Source: Trichoplax sp. H2
Lineage: Eukaryota > Placozoa > Uniplacotomia > Trichoplacea
Direction of reading: 5' to 3'
Length of the DNA stretch: 64,000 bases
Assembly (NCBI GenBank): GCA_003344405.1
Contig: NOWV01000121.1
Coordinates: 62,001-126,000, forward strand
The notes under the pieces are model-generated. The model ran no database searches and was not told the DNA's origin. It was given only the letters and a program-made list of their open reading frames with translations. A program made the position numbers and the translations under genes. This document shows positions 24,980-38,689 of this stretch, piece after piece (the stretch's first letter is position 1; every line of letters starts with the position of its first letter).

Positions 24980-27900
24980 TTTTTATAAGATGTAAAAATT
25001 AAACTTGAAAATATTTCCCTAAACGAGAGATACTATCAAATATTAATAGCCACGGTAGCTTCAGTAAATTAAAGGATTCTATTCGGAAGAAGTAAAAATA
25101 ACGGCGTTTATTAATATCCAGAGACCTGAATTCATCACAATGACAACAGACTTCTTTATTTCTACTCACAACCGTTCTTTTATCATATTGCATATGCATT
25201 TCTTTTAAAATTGTTAACATAAAAGTAATTACTGAAGTTACCGATACGCCTTCTTCCAAAAATTAAACTTAAAAAATATTAAACATATTACTCAAATGCG
25301 TAATTTTAACTTGTGAGCTATTAGAGAATTATTTTCTACGATGAGATAGATAATTAATACTTTACTCACGACATGTCATTGACTTTTTAATACTGCAATA
25401 AATATAATTCAACCGAAAATTAGGAGTAGATAAAGCGAAAAATACAATAGTCCTCTCATTTTTTCTCTGAATTCAGGTATACTCTAGATTTATTAAAAAT
25501 AAAATACTTGCAGCTAATATCAAGTTACTGAATGTACACAAGTTCTACTTCAACGACAAATAAACTAGTCAGCGATGCAAAATTTTTCACTCTGCTATGC
25601 TTTGATATTAAAACTGCGAACTACTCCTTTAAATAGGCAAGGGCTTAACTATTATACTGCTTAGTTATACGCATATATGCGTAGTACTAAATACTTATAT
25701 TCTAAAAATCTTTTCGTTTTAGAAGTCCATTCAATATGAATTTAATAAGAAAATCTACATATACAGCTGAGCTTTACGCACTTTTAGGATCACCACGGAA
25801 ATATATTAGTATCTTAACTAACATTAAGGGACATTGATATCTAACTAAAATTACAAATTAGTCCAAAGTAATTTTTAAATTTATCGACAACAAAAGAGAT
25901 CCTGTGATAAGCTGGGTCTTAAATTTTATAATTACATCGTATCGCACCATAAAGGAAACGCTATCGAATATAATGTATTTAAGCTTCCATCAATACACAG
26001 TTTAGTAAAATAATTTCTTAAATGATTAATTTTCAATTAAGTGAAATAGGGTTTATATAAATCATTAGATTTTTACTAATTTCAAGACGTAAAATTGTTT
26101 ATGTCGGCTCATAGAATATAACAGAATAAAAAGTAAGATTATTAAAATAATGCGGTATATTATTATCTCCCTTGATGAAAGTAGGCCATATCAATTGATA
26201 AAAATTAGAACACATGCAAACATAAATGTGGATAACTGGTATTTAAAATAAAATTCAAAAAAATGGATAACCAGGCGATCAGAGTGCCTTATGGAAGAAA
26301 TATTTTCTTCTAGATTCATAATACTTATTTGTTAAGGTGTATTTATAGTCTTACTTGATACTTATATGCGTACAGTACTATGACTAATACTATATAGTCT
26401 GATATTTCTAAAAGTACTGACAACATAGGCTGTGATTCTTTACAAAATAAGAAGATGCTATTACGGCAGATTAAAACTGAAACTAAAACCACTTACTGTT
26501 AAAGAAGTCAACCTGGTAGTTAGTTCACAATTTATAATGCTTAAGGAATCGTATTATTAGAAAAGTGTGAAATATAAATTATTATTCACACTACCTATAA
26601 TTAAAAACAGGGTTTACTATAATTATCTTAGAGTGAAATCTAAATCCATTCAATAATCCAATCCTATTAGACATCTTAATAATCAATGTATGCTCGTGTG
26701 TTTCTAAGCACTAGGAAAATTATTAGCGGATTCCAAATTGTACCTGGTACGGCGCTGTTACTACACTCTACCGTACCTTCGCTTTATATTAATAAAATAT
26801 TATTACAACAATATACCAGTATCATTGTTAAAGGAATCATTATATAATTAGTAAAACGTTCCAAAGACATTTACTACATACCATCAACAAATATTATCAG
26901 TATAATTAACGTATGTATACTTCTCTCTAATGAAACTTGAAGAAAGTAGGGAGTATTAAATTTGGTAAGAATGTTTTCAACATTACCATTCCTCTTATAT
27001 GTATAATATTGTAAGCTAATACTACTTAAATATAATTGGTATAATCTAGGACGTAAATATGTTAAAATAAAATTATGATTTAAGGAAAAATCATCGACTA
27101 AGAAAATTGATAATTTAAAATACTTTTAAAATTTTATTTACAACGTACCCAGACTGAATCCAACGCAGGACAACAGAAGAGCGATATAACTGTAGGATGA
27201 TCTGTAGTTCACTGTAATTAATAGAAAATTTAGTATTCTTTCATTTTTGTTCCAGACTAATAAAAATGGATGATTTATTTGATTAGTCAATTCGTTTATT
27301 ATTCGGCGTTTTTTTTTTATATGCAGCAGTGAAATACTAGTATCGTACACAATATTTATTATTTCAATCTGTATAGAAAATAAACGCATAATCAAGATCA
27401 ACATTTGTTTAATTCCATCCAAGTAAAGCATGGTTGATTAATTATAGCGCGATAGTATGTTTAGATTTATAATAATGGAAAAAGGCAGAGGCAAAACAAT
27501 GAATACTATACTGAATAAAGCTAATGATAAGTTGCTAACATTAGCCTTATGATTATAAATAAGTTTAAATTAATTTACAATAATATTAACATAGAGAATA
27601 ATGAATATTTTTATAATTGATAATGGCAATTAAAAATGTTTTTTCTACAAGATTTAATGTTTTATTTCAATTATAGATCCTTAAATTTATCGATTGTATT
27701 GCAATCAATACGTATTAAGTTATACCTATAATACGATAGTTACCAGTAATTGATGTGGTATTTTCCTGTACCATTTCACCCTTTTCTCACTCAGTTATTC
27801 ATCTAACCATGAATACCTTATTCTATTTTTATGGTCAAACATTTGGATATTTCGTCTCATTTTTGCGTGATTGTTAGTGTAATAAAGTTGCAGTATACGA

Positions 27901-28677
27901 CTGACACGTACTGGACGTACAAGCCGTTTTTTTATCTAGTGTTAAATAACCCTTAACCGGTTTGCATATGCCTGTTTTCCTGTCAAAAGACAATTTCTTA
28001 ATAAATTGGAGTATTGCACTAATTCTGGTTAGGGGGTGAAAAGACTACGTTATTATCCCTATCGAGAGGCGACCGGATGAAGAGAAGCTATCTCTTTTTT
28101 GCGTGGGAACATATAATTGTTTACTGACGCAAAAACAGAATAACCGGATAAGGTCTTTATCATCCTTTCTAATCTTTAGCAAGGCTATCGCAATGATAAT
28201 AATAAAGGGAACTTTTGAACTATCATCATTTTGCATTGCATAAACAAAAGACTACTGACAAACCTTAGTTATAAGTTTTCAGAAGAGATAGCTAACAATT
28301 AATAGTAAACAATTTATGTAATATACGCGTAGAAAGCTAAATTCCCGATGTGTTTACTCATTACGGACGGGTTACTGCGGATATAACTAATCGCAGATTT
28401 ATATACTAGTTCATTAAAAACATTTATAAAACGCTGCTTAGGCATCTCACAACGCAAACGTTTAGCGTAATTAATGCTTATTTATTGAAGAGATCATGAT
28501 AACTTCTTGTATGTATATGCACAATACTCCGTAAATTGCAACAATAAACACAGCAGTAGGGAAATATCACCGTATATATGTAAGGTAGAGAGGGAATAAT
28601 TGCTTGCTATCTATATCAGTTTACAGCACAATTTGTAATCAAAAATCGAACGTTAATATTTCCTATCGAATTTTTTT
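24980..28677. other. Long AT-rich intergenic region
   Basis: About 3.7 kb between the start of the unknown membrane gene and the 3' end of FAH. The open frames at 24999-25259 and 27138-27431 have no recognisable similarity and their translations look random. No repeats or RNA genes identified. Confidence 0.5.
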
Positions 28678-31600
28678 CTAAATTATTGCTGGCAAAATCT
28701 TTCCACGGCAATCTCCAAATCCAATATGGTAACCATCTCCTTCACAACGTCCATTTATAATGACTTCATCTCCATCCTGTAAGAATTTGCGCGTTATGCC
28801 ATTACCAAGATCTAATGGTTTGGTTCCCTTCCAGCTAAGCTCTAGTAACGAGCCTAACGAGTCCGGAGTCTAAAAAGGATATAATGATATTCAATTACTA
28901 TAAAAATGTTGGACAATGGTGCAAAGGAATGTAGAACATGAATCAACTATATTGCGCTTCAGCGTACAGTTCCGCTTATGGTGCCTGATGCGAGTAAATC
29001 CCCAGGTTGAATGTTACATCCAGTTATAGTATGATGAGCAAGTTGTTGTTTCATTGTCCAATACAAGTACTAAATTTAAAAGAACCAAGGGTTACTTCAT
29101 TATATATAATTCATTGATCTCAATTTAAATGGTGCCATGTAGTAAACACCTCTGAATATCAATTTTATTAACAAATGAAGGTACCTTCGGATTAGATCGA
29201 CAGATGACAGCTGGATCGGATAATCCGTCAACTAGAAAGAAATAAATCAGATCCACAAAGTTGGTATGGTACTAATGAAAATTCTATATCTACAATTAAG
29301 TCTTTGCCAATAGGAGAATCATTATGATACCATTCAAAGAGACCGACAAGTTGATATCAAAGCTATAAGGATCATCATGACATAAATAGGGTAATGGCTG
29401 AGGATCCTATCATACGTGGAAATGCGATTATCATGTGAATTTAAAGCTATATATAATTTTACTTCCATGATACTACTGCTTTCAATAGAACAACAAGGGA
29501 ATACCTGCTGCACATTTTGGCATTTGAAAGGCTCAAGTGCCTCCATTGTGACAACCCATGGTGAAATTGTAGTTCCAAAATTCTTGCCTAAGAAAGGGCC
29601 AAGAGGAACATATTCCCATTTTTGGATATCCCTAGCTAAGATACACATGCATCCGTTAGAACCGACTTGATCAAATCAAAATGGAAGCTAGTTATCGGTC
29701 TCATTATAATATAAAAAAAATAGTAAAGGAAATTGATTGTAAATCGAGAGACTTTACAGATAGAATATTGTTGCAAAATTATGAAAGTGTTATCTTTTTA
29801 TAATGTCGTATCGAAGAAAATCAATGACTATTTACCACTCCAATCATTCATCAAAACCATTCCGAAGATATGATCGTCCGCCTGGTTTAGAATAATAATG
29901 GTAAGCAATAGAAAGAATTACCGAATTCTAACTATAGATATCGATGCACGGTATACCTTTGCTGATGGAATAGGCTCACCAAGTTTATTACCAGGACCTG
30001 TGAAGAATGCCTATGACATCAAAGAAATGATTTCGATTTTTAACTGCTCGCTATGTGCTACGGAAATGATAAGTTAAAAATTTATTATTATGCTATATTG
30101 GTAACTTGCCATTTCTAGTTCGATATCTAGCAACCTACAGGCTCCAAATACAGGTGGCTTAGCTAAACCATGGCATCAATGCGGAAGATTTAGCAATCTT
30201 ATTAAGCATCAATTTTTAGCTATGCAGTCATGTTGCACTTACTTTCGTCTGGCCTAGTTTGCCCACATGGTCTTCGAATAGGGGTACCCGAAACGACAAC
30301 AGATGAAGCACGTCCATGGTAGCCAACAGGCAAATGCACCCTATGAAATCGTAGGCAAATCGAATTTTATTGATTACCTTCAGATAACTACAAAAAGTAA
30401 ATAAGATCTTGACAAAGCTCCTTTTCAAGGTTTAAACAGACCAGTTCGGCATTAAAGCATTTTCTTTTCCACGAAACATCGTACCAACATTGGTTGCATG
30501 TTCACGAGAAGAATAAAAGTCTGTATAGTCGCCGATACGAGATGGCAAATGAAGCTGGACGTCAGCCATAGAGTATAAGCATCTTTGTTGCATATACATA
30601 AATAATATGTTAGGAATCAGGTTGTACAACACAAGCAAAAATCAATGTAAGGCATGATTGAAAAAAATATCCATTAAAGTACGTTCCTACTATAGGGGCT
30701 TTAAAACAAACTTACTTTGATCGAAGTTTACCATCATCACGGATAATCCCCTACAGTCAACAGTAGAAAATTTTACATTGCAGACTAACAGTGTAGTGTT
30801 CCGACAAGACAATAGCAATATGTTATTGCGTGCATAAGCCTACTTCATTTGCAGCAAGAAGTCGTTGAATAGTTGCTCTAGCTTCTTTCCAAGCATCGCG
30901 GCCCAATCCCATAAATGAATTCAGAGACGACTGTAAGAAAATTGGGAATTATTATATACCCGTACAAGGTGATCATTATCGAAGTCATTGGTAAAAGTAG
31001 TTTCATTTTAGCTTCTGCAATATCGTGATATAACGGTATTCTGTTGCACTACACTTAAGAGTACATCAGTAAAAGTGTCCATGTAATCTAAGAATAGCAG
31101 CCAATAATAACCTCGTTAAATACAGCAGCATTTTTGCTCATGATAGGACCCGTAAATAGATTTTGTACCACGCTGAGATCGAGGACATGCTCTCCAATGG
31201 CAACACCTACGCGAGGACGTGCCTGATTGAAATTGTATGATTGCAAATGGTTAGTGTCAATCCATAATCAATGATTTAAAGTTAAGCATATACAATTGTC
31301 ATTTATCATTATCGCTGCATTGATATATCATTTCTTTCTTACAGTTAATCACTGCCCTAGATCCAAGATACTTTCTAGGATCTATTGCATGATTAATCTA
31401 CCAACAGTCTTCTCCGTTGTGCATTTATACACAGCCCACTGCATAGTAGCTATTATCCTTATGGTAATTTGTAATTGATTGAATAGAAAAAATAAAGTAA
31501 ACCTGCCTACCTACATGACTACAACACTTTCCGATGATACGGCACTAGAGTGCAACGATGTAATGACTTATCCTGTAGACAAGCCTATCGGCAATGGGTT

Positions 31601-31835
31601 CGACATGACTGTACTCTTGAGCAACAAGCGATCACATTTGCTGGCAACAGCAGTACACTCAGTACAGTAGTGCGTTGGTCTGACTCCATTGCTCGAAATA
31701 CGTCTAGCTGGATAATATGTATTTATTGATGGATTGATATCAAATTAGACTTACGTTATCCTGCGAGGTAAAGATGCCGTATGGTAGATTTTGGATAGGA
31801 AAGTCGCTATCCTTATGCACATAGAGGAATGACAT
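28678..31835 (-). CDS. FAH: Fumarylacetoacetase
   Basis: Last enzyme of tyrosine catabolism, hydrolysing fumarylacetoacetate to fumarate and acetoacetate in the cytosol. Exons (minus): 31755-31835, 31112-31222, 30844-30930, 30716-30750, 30442-30582, 30243-30340, 30110-30162, 29957-30010, 29836-29881, 29505-29635, 29331-29406, 29185-29231, 28968-29069, 28678-28869; 1254 nt, 417 aa (human 419). The start [20 protein letters not shown] matches the family N-terminus. Metal and catalytic segments are present: [16 protein letters not shown] (metal Asp, catalytic His), LDIELEM (two metal Glu), MNDWSARDIQ (metal Asp), [11 protein letters not shown] (Lys), LELSWKG (Glu). The intron between 30110 and 30010 begins with gc (ATG|gcaagt), a GC-AG intron; the others are GT-AG. 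Confidence 0.97.
30011..30109 (-). other. GC-AG intron in FAH
   Basis: The donor reads ATG|gcaagt and the acceptor catag|GCA. Joining them restores [11 protein letters not shown], collinear with the family. No in-phase GT donor is available. The rest of the donor matches the consensus (GCAAGT), as is typical of GC introns. Confidence 0.85.
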
Positions 31836-33348
31836 GTCTGAAGTCTTCAAAAGTACCCCAATGCTAATAGGCAGAATCAGCAAAAAGCGTGAACGGATTA
31901 GCAAGCTGCAAAAGCTGTAAAGTAAAAAGGACAACTGTGTAACTGTACAGTACCGTACCAGGGCTGGTAAGAGAAATACGGTACAGTACAGTACAGTATA
32001 GTACTGTACTGTATCACCAGCGAGGGTGCGACTATGGGTTCGACATCTTGCAGCGTACAGTACAGTACAGTACAGTACATATGTACAGTACTGTACACTG
32101 TATAGTACAGTACAGTACTGTACTGTACAACAACTACGGTAAGGCTCACAATGCAGGACTACAGTACCGCACGCTGTACTGTATACAGTACTGTACTGTA
32201 CTGTACAGTACAACAACTGCTGTCAGGCTCACAGTGCAGGACTACAGTACTTACTAGCCTACAGTACGTACGTGTACAGTACAGTACTGTATTGTACTGT
32301 AGAATTTTCTTCTACGCAGTACTGTACTGTACTGTACTGTATCACCAGCGAGAGTGCGACTATGGATTCGACTTTGGGCGACATCTTGCAGCGTACAGTA
32401 CATACAGTACTGTACAGTACTGTATGTACACTGTACAGTACACTGTACAGTACGTTACACTGTATAGTACAGTACAGTACTGTACAACAACTACGGTAAG
32501 GCTCACAATGCAGGACTACAGTACTTACTAGCCTACAGTACGTACAGTACTGTACAGTACTGTACAGTATTGTAGAATTTTCTTCTACGCTGTACAGTAC
32601 AGTACTGTAGTCTCTCCTTTTAAGGTCCACTATGATACGCGAGCTGGAATACAGTATACTGTATACTGTACACTAGAGACCCTCTATAGTACAGTACAGT
32701 AAAGCTCACAAGGCAGGACTACAGTGCTACAGCACAGTACTTACTAGCCTACAGTAGCCCATACTGTCAAGGAAGTACTGTAGAATTGACTGTACACTGT
32801 AGTCTCTCCTTTTAAGGTCTCTACTACATCTTACAGTACACTAACTGTTATACTGTACAGTGTACAGTATATTAGTGATATATCGCCAGTTGATTGGACA
32901 GACAATATTGGCGGGATGGCAAACGTGGACGAGTTGACGAATGGTTTGTGCATTATAGAATAGATTATAGATTATATATGTCATATATACTGTATGTATA
33001 TTAATACGATATAGACCTACAGTAGATATTGTGTATATTTATTTATGAAACTAAAAAATTCAATTTCATTCAGGCTCAATTTATCAGCTGTCAGCTAACT
33101 AAGCAACTATACCATACAATATACAGCAATGGACAACAAATGAAATGATTAGAAATAGAATTTGCTTTTAATTGACGCTCATTATATTATTATTGACAGT
33201 GCTTTGGTATACTGTACCTATACACGTATTTCATCAGATACGTAGTTTCGTGGAGGACGATGCTTATATTGTAGAAAGAGATAGCTGCATCAGGGTAGCA
33301 ACAGCATTAGCAAGTTATAATATATATCTTAAACTTTATTTACAATAG
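31836..33348. other. Divergent intergenic space FAH / CEP20
   Basis: Contains a dense palindromic repeat field (31940-32880) and presumably both promoters plus the unlocated first exon of CEP20. No supported coding exon otherwise. The open frames across the repeat field translate to repeating T-V-Q-Y-S-T type strings and are not genes. Confidence 0.6.
31940..32880. repeat. Palindromic (TGTAC)n/(GTACA)n array with duplicated blocks
   Basis: Long runs of TGTAC switch repeatedly to their complement GTACA, giving many perfect hairpins. Non-repeat islands recur: TGTATCACCAGCGAG at about 32010 and 32338 (about 330 bp apart), GCTCACAATGCAGGACTACA near 32144, 32227, 32502 and 32703, GTAGAATTTTCTTCTACGC near 32298 and 32572, CTCTCCTTTTAAGGTC near 32613 and 32812. 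The region grew by local duplication of composite units. Confidence 0.85.
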
Positions 33349-34659
33349 TGGTGAAGGACACGCTGGTGAATCGAGGTGTTTTAGGCCAATTAAAAGCAAG
33401 GATAAGAGCAGAAGTCTACAAAGCTTTAGATAATCAGGTTAGATCAGCCCCGTTCAATCGCTGATGGCTACACTATTATACACGTACTGTATACTACATG
33501 TACGCATTCCAGTACATGGTCATTTTTATTTTATATCAACTTACAATGAAGTAACTTAGCAATGTCGAGTATCTTGGATACGTATTTTAATTAATTAATT
33601 AGTATAATCAACTTTTAACATGACAAAGCTCGTCAATCTTGTATCTACTGTATTATCTTTATAAGTCTGAAACTACAGCTATTTATGCGACACTAGGAGG
33701 TACCAAAGCCAAAGCTGCCTGCCGAAAATGTTTTAATAAACGAATTAATCAGGGAATATCTGGAATATAATAACTACAAGTACACCGAATCGGTGCTGAT
33801 AGCTGGTAATTTCAACTCTTACTTTTCTAGTAGTCCGCAACTTACAGTAGTGAATGTACACACGCCCTTTGCAACAGATTTCACACAAGTTTAGCAATTA
33901 ATGAATTATACACAGAAATGATTGTAACTGATAGTTAATTTAGGCCATAATTGGCACTACGACTATGTAGTCATACTGAAAATGTAGACGTCTAAACTGT
34001 TTGATGTTACTTCAACTTCTCTTTATGCTACTAGAATCTGATCAGCCGCAAAAATCACTAGGTAGAAGTTTCGTTATGGATGAACTAAATATTGCTCAGG
34101 ATATGCTCGAACCTAGCGGTAGAATGTAAGTTCATCCCTTGCTGACGTTACTCATAAGCTAACTACAGTATATGGATATGATTGTAGTTTTCTAATACTT
34201 GACCCAATTCTATAGGCCTTTGTTGTACAACATTATATCTTATTTTATGAAAGTAAAACCGTTTCATGAACACTCAACCGATGAAGGAGTTTTAGGAAAT
34301 AGACAGAATGCTTATAAAATCTTAGGTAGGCTAAAATTGAATGCCAAACGTCATGCGAATATAAATATCGATTAAATACTCAAATTAATATAGTGTTGAA
34401 TCGAATGAATCATAGTATATACTCTACACAGAACTCACCCTGTTTGTAATATGTTAATAATATCATGCTAATTTTATTGACTATGCACCTGACGGTGGAA
34501 TAACGTTCTTAGTTACTAGTTAGTAGCGATTTATCATTATAGTGATGCCTTAAAATGTATGACATTTATTATTTAGGAGGTCAAACGAGAGATGAAACCT
34601 CATCGGATCTTCATTCTTTCAGTCGCTTAGGGCCTTCCACTATAAGTAATAATAATTAG
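33349..34659 (+). CDS. CEP20: Centrosomal protein 20 (FOPNL), first exon not located
   Basis: Exons: 33349-33437 (VKDTLVNRGVLGQLKARIRA), 33697-33805, 34035-34125, 34216-34325, 34577-34659, phases consistent, stop TAG at 34657. CEP20/FOR20 is a small centriolar-satellite protein related to FOP and OFD1, needed for ciliogenesis and satellite integrity. Exon 33697-33805 is the LisH dimerisation motif (LINELIREYLEYNNYKYTES). Also conserved are PLLYNIISYFMK and the downstream G-rich tail. The first visible exon begins in phase 1, so a short upstream exon with the start codon (in human about ten residues) is required. It was not recognised between 32880 and 33348. Confidence 0.9.
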
Positions 34660-35598
34660 GGGCAACCAGCATTGTTAGATTGATAATACGAATAAGTAAA
34701 TGTAAAAATTGTTATACTGTTGTACATTTTTAAGCTTTTCGTGACGCACTTCTCATTTGTTTGAGTTTTGGTCATTACATGTACATGTACATTCCCTGAT
34801 ATTATTCAAGTTCTAGACACAATTATACGTGTGTCGTTATAGTAAATACCTAGAATGTGCGCGAATATGTACCTAAAAGTTTGCAGTAAACGCACTGGTT
34901 ATTATTAAGCAATGATGGAAAACCTTGAAAAATTTTAGCTATTTTTAATCTTTCGCTAATTTAAATTAAATTTATTTACTATCTTAACATTAAATTTTTT
35001 TTCAATAATGTCTTGATGTAAAACTTATAATGCACGTAAAAAATTGCCGTATTGTTATCATAAGACGTGAAAGTCGATAGCTCAATACAATTTCACCCAC
35101 GAAAGAGTGAAATTCTGCTACATTGAAATACATCAATAGAGTTATTCAACTGTTGTGGAATAATACTGTAGCTTACAATGGAAAGCCGATGAAAGGTGTT
35201 CGATTGACTGCAGTTAGTTTCGTCTTTAGTTACGCAACCTTCTGAAATTAAACTTTTTGCAACGCTTACGAATTGATTTCTTGGACGCTTTTAAATGTAT
35301 GCCTTTTAGGCCAAATCTAAAAAGTAGCAAATGCATGCAAATAACTGCTTTCATTACTACTACATCATCCCATATCTTCAGATTCCGGGGCAATGGTGCC
35401 TTACCAAGATAACAATTAATGTTAATATCTTTTCCAATAGTCATCTGAAGGCAGATAGTAACGTTGCATCCTTCTTAAAGCATGTTCAATTATAAATCGT
35501 TTTAATATTTACTTATCAATAGTTTACAATAATACATTAACATCGAAAATTTAAAGGAAAGATAATGTTGAGTGAATACAGCAAAAAAAATATTAAGT
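34660..35598. other. Convergent 3'-3' spacer CEP20 / SMU1
   Basis: AT-rich 3' flanks. A 72-codon minus-strand open frame at 35226-35444 has no recognisable similarity. No palindromic repeat arrays. Confidence 0.5.
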
Positions 35599-38533
35599 TT
35601 AAGGTTTCCACAAACGAAGCTGACAATCTTCACTGAATGTGCAAATGATATTTTGATGCGGATGATGCTCCACTCCAATAACATCCTTGTCGTGTGCCTA
35701 ATTGACCAATATTCACTATCTTTAGTTTGGTGTTATTGAAATAATAATTGCAATCAATCTCAAAACTGGAGCTTACCGTTAAAGTTCCTTCAAGCTTACC
35801 GCTTGTAGCATTAAAAAAGTACAACACTTTATCTTCACCTATACAATAAATCCACTCTCCTCTTGGGGATACAGAACAACACATAAAATCGCCACCTTCG
35901 CGTTTACCTGACGTAAAGCTACGAATAATCTAAGTATAACATTAAACATCATACATAACTCGTTAATACCACTTGTAAGTACATTTAATTATAATTATAG
36001 ATAATAAGCCAATCGATGAGTATAAATAGCAATGTACATACCTGTCCTTGAATATTCATAATCAATACAGTACTAGTACGGCTGCACACAATAAATTGAT
36101 CCACGCTACGAGGTAACAAAGCTACGGAATTTATTGTAATTTCTGTAGTGACATTGCCGATTGCAGGCTTGATAGTATTAAGGCATTCCGTTGTTTTCGT
36201 ACTCCAAATCTACAGTTTTATTAAAATATGATAACAGAAATAACGTATCAGCTGCTAAGCAAAACATTAAAAGACGCAACTTGGAAGGCCTACTTTAACG
36301 GTGCCATCGCTACTTGCACTAATAATTTGATGCCCGTCAGCACTGTAAATAGCTTTATTCACGAACGACGTATGACCGCGAAACTCTTTCAAAGTTTTCC
36401 CAGATTTCAAGCCATGAATTCTAAATGCGATTTGTTGAATTAAAATTTATCATCAGTTGATAAACATCTATTGCAATGATTACAATATTAGCAGTTTACC
36501 TAATTGCTTGATCAAACGATGCACTAAGCAATTGGCTTGAATCTCGAGAAAAACATAGTGATGTAACGCCTTTTGTATGTGCATGCTCAAACCTTCTCAG
36601 GCATTGACCACTTTGTAGTTTCCAGACCTACGTGAACATGATACAGTCTATTTAGCAGTTATCTACAACACTGCAGACCGCCTCTAATTATAGCTATTCT
36701 CAAATTAAGCCTGATATCGAAACTTTCTTACCTTGATCTTACCCCCTTGACTACCAGTAGCTAGCATCTCGCTATCTCTGCTAAAGCATAGGCACAATAC
36801 CGCGTCGTTCATGAGCATAAAGTTGTTCTAATTGAATGATATAAATGAAACTCAATAACCCTAAAAATAAAATTGTACCTTAGTTGATGATCGAAACCGT
36901 ATTACCTCAGCTTGATATTTTAAATCTTTCCTTATCTTTCCAGTGACGAAATTCCAGACTTCAATAAATCCATCAATTGTACCAGTGACCAAATATTGCC
37001 CGTCAGGTGAGAAACAAGCGCACTCTACCAGGGACTTTTGTCCAAACTGCGTTAAAAATATTTTAGCGTACGAACAGAAGGTATTAGAGAATCATTACAA
37101 AAGCTCATGAAATTGCATAAAGAATGCAGCTTAATCAGACCTTGATAGTACGATTTAATTGTGTAGGGTATTTCTCCTCTTCTTCTCCTTTTACAGATGC
37201 CTTTCCCCTGAAAACATCAATAGACGTACCAGGAGGTAGCAATCCCTGATGTTGTTGCCATTTGAGAGCCTGACCAATTAAAGCTAACAATCTAGATGGA
37301 GGAACCACCGTAACTTCGCTAGATAGGGCTGAATTTCAGATTCAAAGTTTAGTATCGAAGTATAAAAATTTATTTAAGAATATATCAATGTGTAAAACCT
37401 TGAGCTATAGCATGTCTTCTTTTTTCTTTGCTACTGCCATCAGGATAAGCCTTTAATTATTAAAAATATAAAATATACAATGAAGCCTAAAGAAAATACA
37501 GTACAGCAAGAACATACGGGTATTCTAAACAAAGTACTACTGGTAGTATAACATTGATATTGATACAACACTTGCAATGATTCATACTTCTTTAGAGTCA
37601 AAGTAAGGGCGTGCCAATAAATTTTCTAAGTGTAAATATCTATCCGGTTGCTGATCCTTAAGCTTAATCATTGGATCAGTTTGACGCAGCAATGAGCGAG
37701 CCGCTCCAAGTTCTCTCATTTCAATAAGGTCTATGACAATCTGTACAATGCATTCGTTAAAAATCCTTCTTTCTATAGGCCATGTTTCATTTCATTTACA
37801 AATACAGTAATTTATAATTTATACTATAGTAAAAGTGCCGATATAAACAGTACAATCGTGAATACTTTTTATTTATTACCTGCTCGTATAGGTCAATTAA
37901 CTTCTTATCCGACAAGCGCAGTGACTGAATAGCCTGAAGGACGCTATCCCAGTGTCCATTATGAATTTCTGAAACAAAACTTTCCACACTGTCTACGGTG
38001 TTGAGAGCAATTGCCGATTCCTCCTACACATAATTGCATAGACGTATTACCGACTGCAATAAAAGCTTCAATACGTACTTTAGATATAGCATCTACTGAA
38101 ATTTTTCGAAATTTATTTGCATAACTAAAACATGAAAGTGTTACGCGCAATTACTAGTACGAGAAGTTAATTTATATAGATACGTAGGCAGTCAATGTCG
38201 AGGATATTTATCAACGTTAAGGAAAACAGTAAGATACACGTAGCTACTTCATACCTGTAATGTTGCCAAAGAGCGTAGCAGATTATTCTCCTTTAGGTAC
38301 TGTTGGATAAGCCGAATGACGCTGCAATACGTATGCATATCATCAATTGAAAATAGATACGCATTGTAAAACATACATCTCGATATTTTTGCATTGCAAA
38401 TAGAACTTCAATATAAATAAACTATACTGTACTGGAGTATGCTATAGATATACTTAAGCATTCTATAAAATACAAAAGAAGATCATTTGAAGCAGGTGCA
38501 TACTAACTCGGTTGACTCAACTTCCAATGCCAT
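35599..38533 (-). CDS. SMU1: WD40 repeat-containing protein SMU1
   Basis: Spliceosomal protein that acts with RED/IK in the B complex. Exons (minus): 38508-38533, 38255-38321, 37880-38023, 37588-37740, 37399-37450, 37141-37328, 36906-37046, 36732-36827, 36500-36627, 36294-36420, 36042-36209, 35777-35929, 35599-35697; 1542 nt, 513 aa, the same length as human SMU1. LisH comes first ([19 protein letters not shown]), then CTLH ([20 protein letters not shown]), a linker with [21 protein letters not shown], and seven WD40 blades (for example [52 protein letters not shown]) ending [20 protein letters not shown]. The start ATG sits in a 26-nt coding exon. All introns are GT-AG. The promoter faces a repeat-filled divergent space. 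Confidence 0.97.
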
Positions 38534-38689
38534 TCTGAAATTTCAATCAGTGTTCAGTCTTAGTGCTCCGATATCTGAACTGTAAATTAAGTTAATCCAA
38601 GGAACTTTTTATTTTACCGTTAATAAATTAATTACAAAAAATACAGTGCTGTAAATAGCGCTGTAATGATTAAAATGTTCTAATAAAAT

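Noticed and set aside
27138-27431. 97-codon minus-strand open frame in the 3.7-kb intergenic region
   Set aside because: Isolated, with low-complexity Ile/Leu-rich composition typical of AT-rich chance frames, and no splice context.
31740-32630. Several overlapping open frames of 69-158 codons on both strands
   Set aside because: They translate the GTAC pentanucleotide repeat (Y-C-T-V-Q-Y-S type strings). Only the last about 27 codons of the minus-strand frame, from the ATG at 31835, are real and belong to FAH exon 1.
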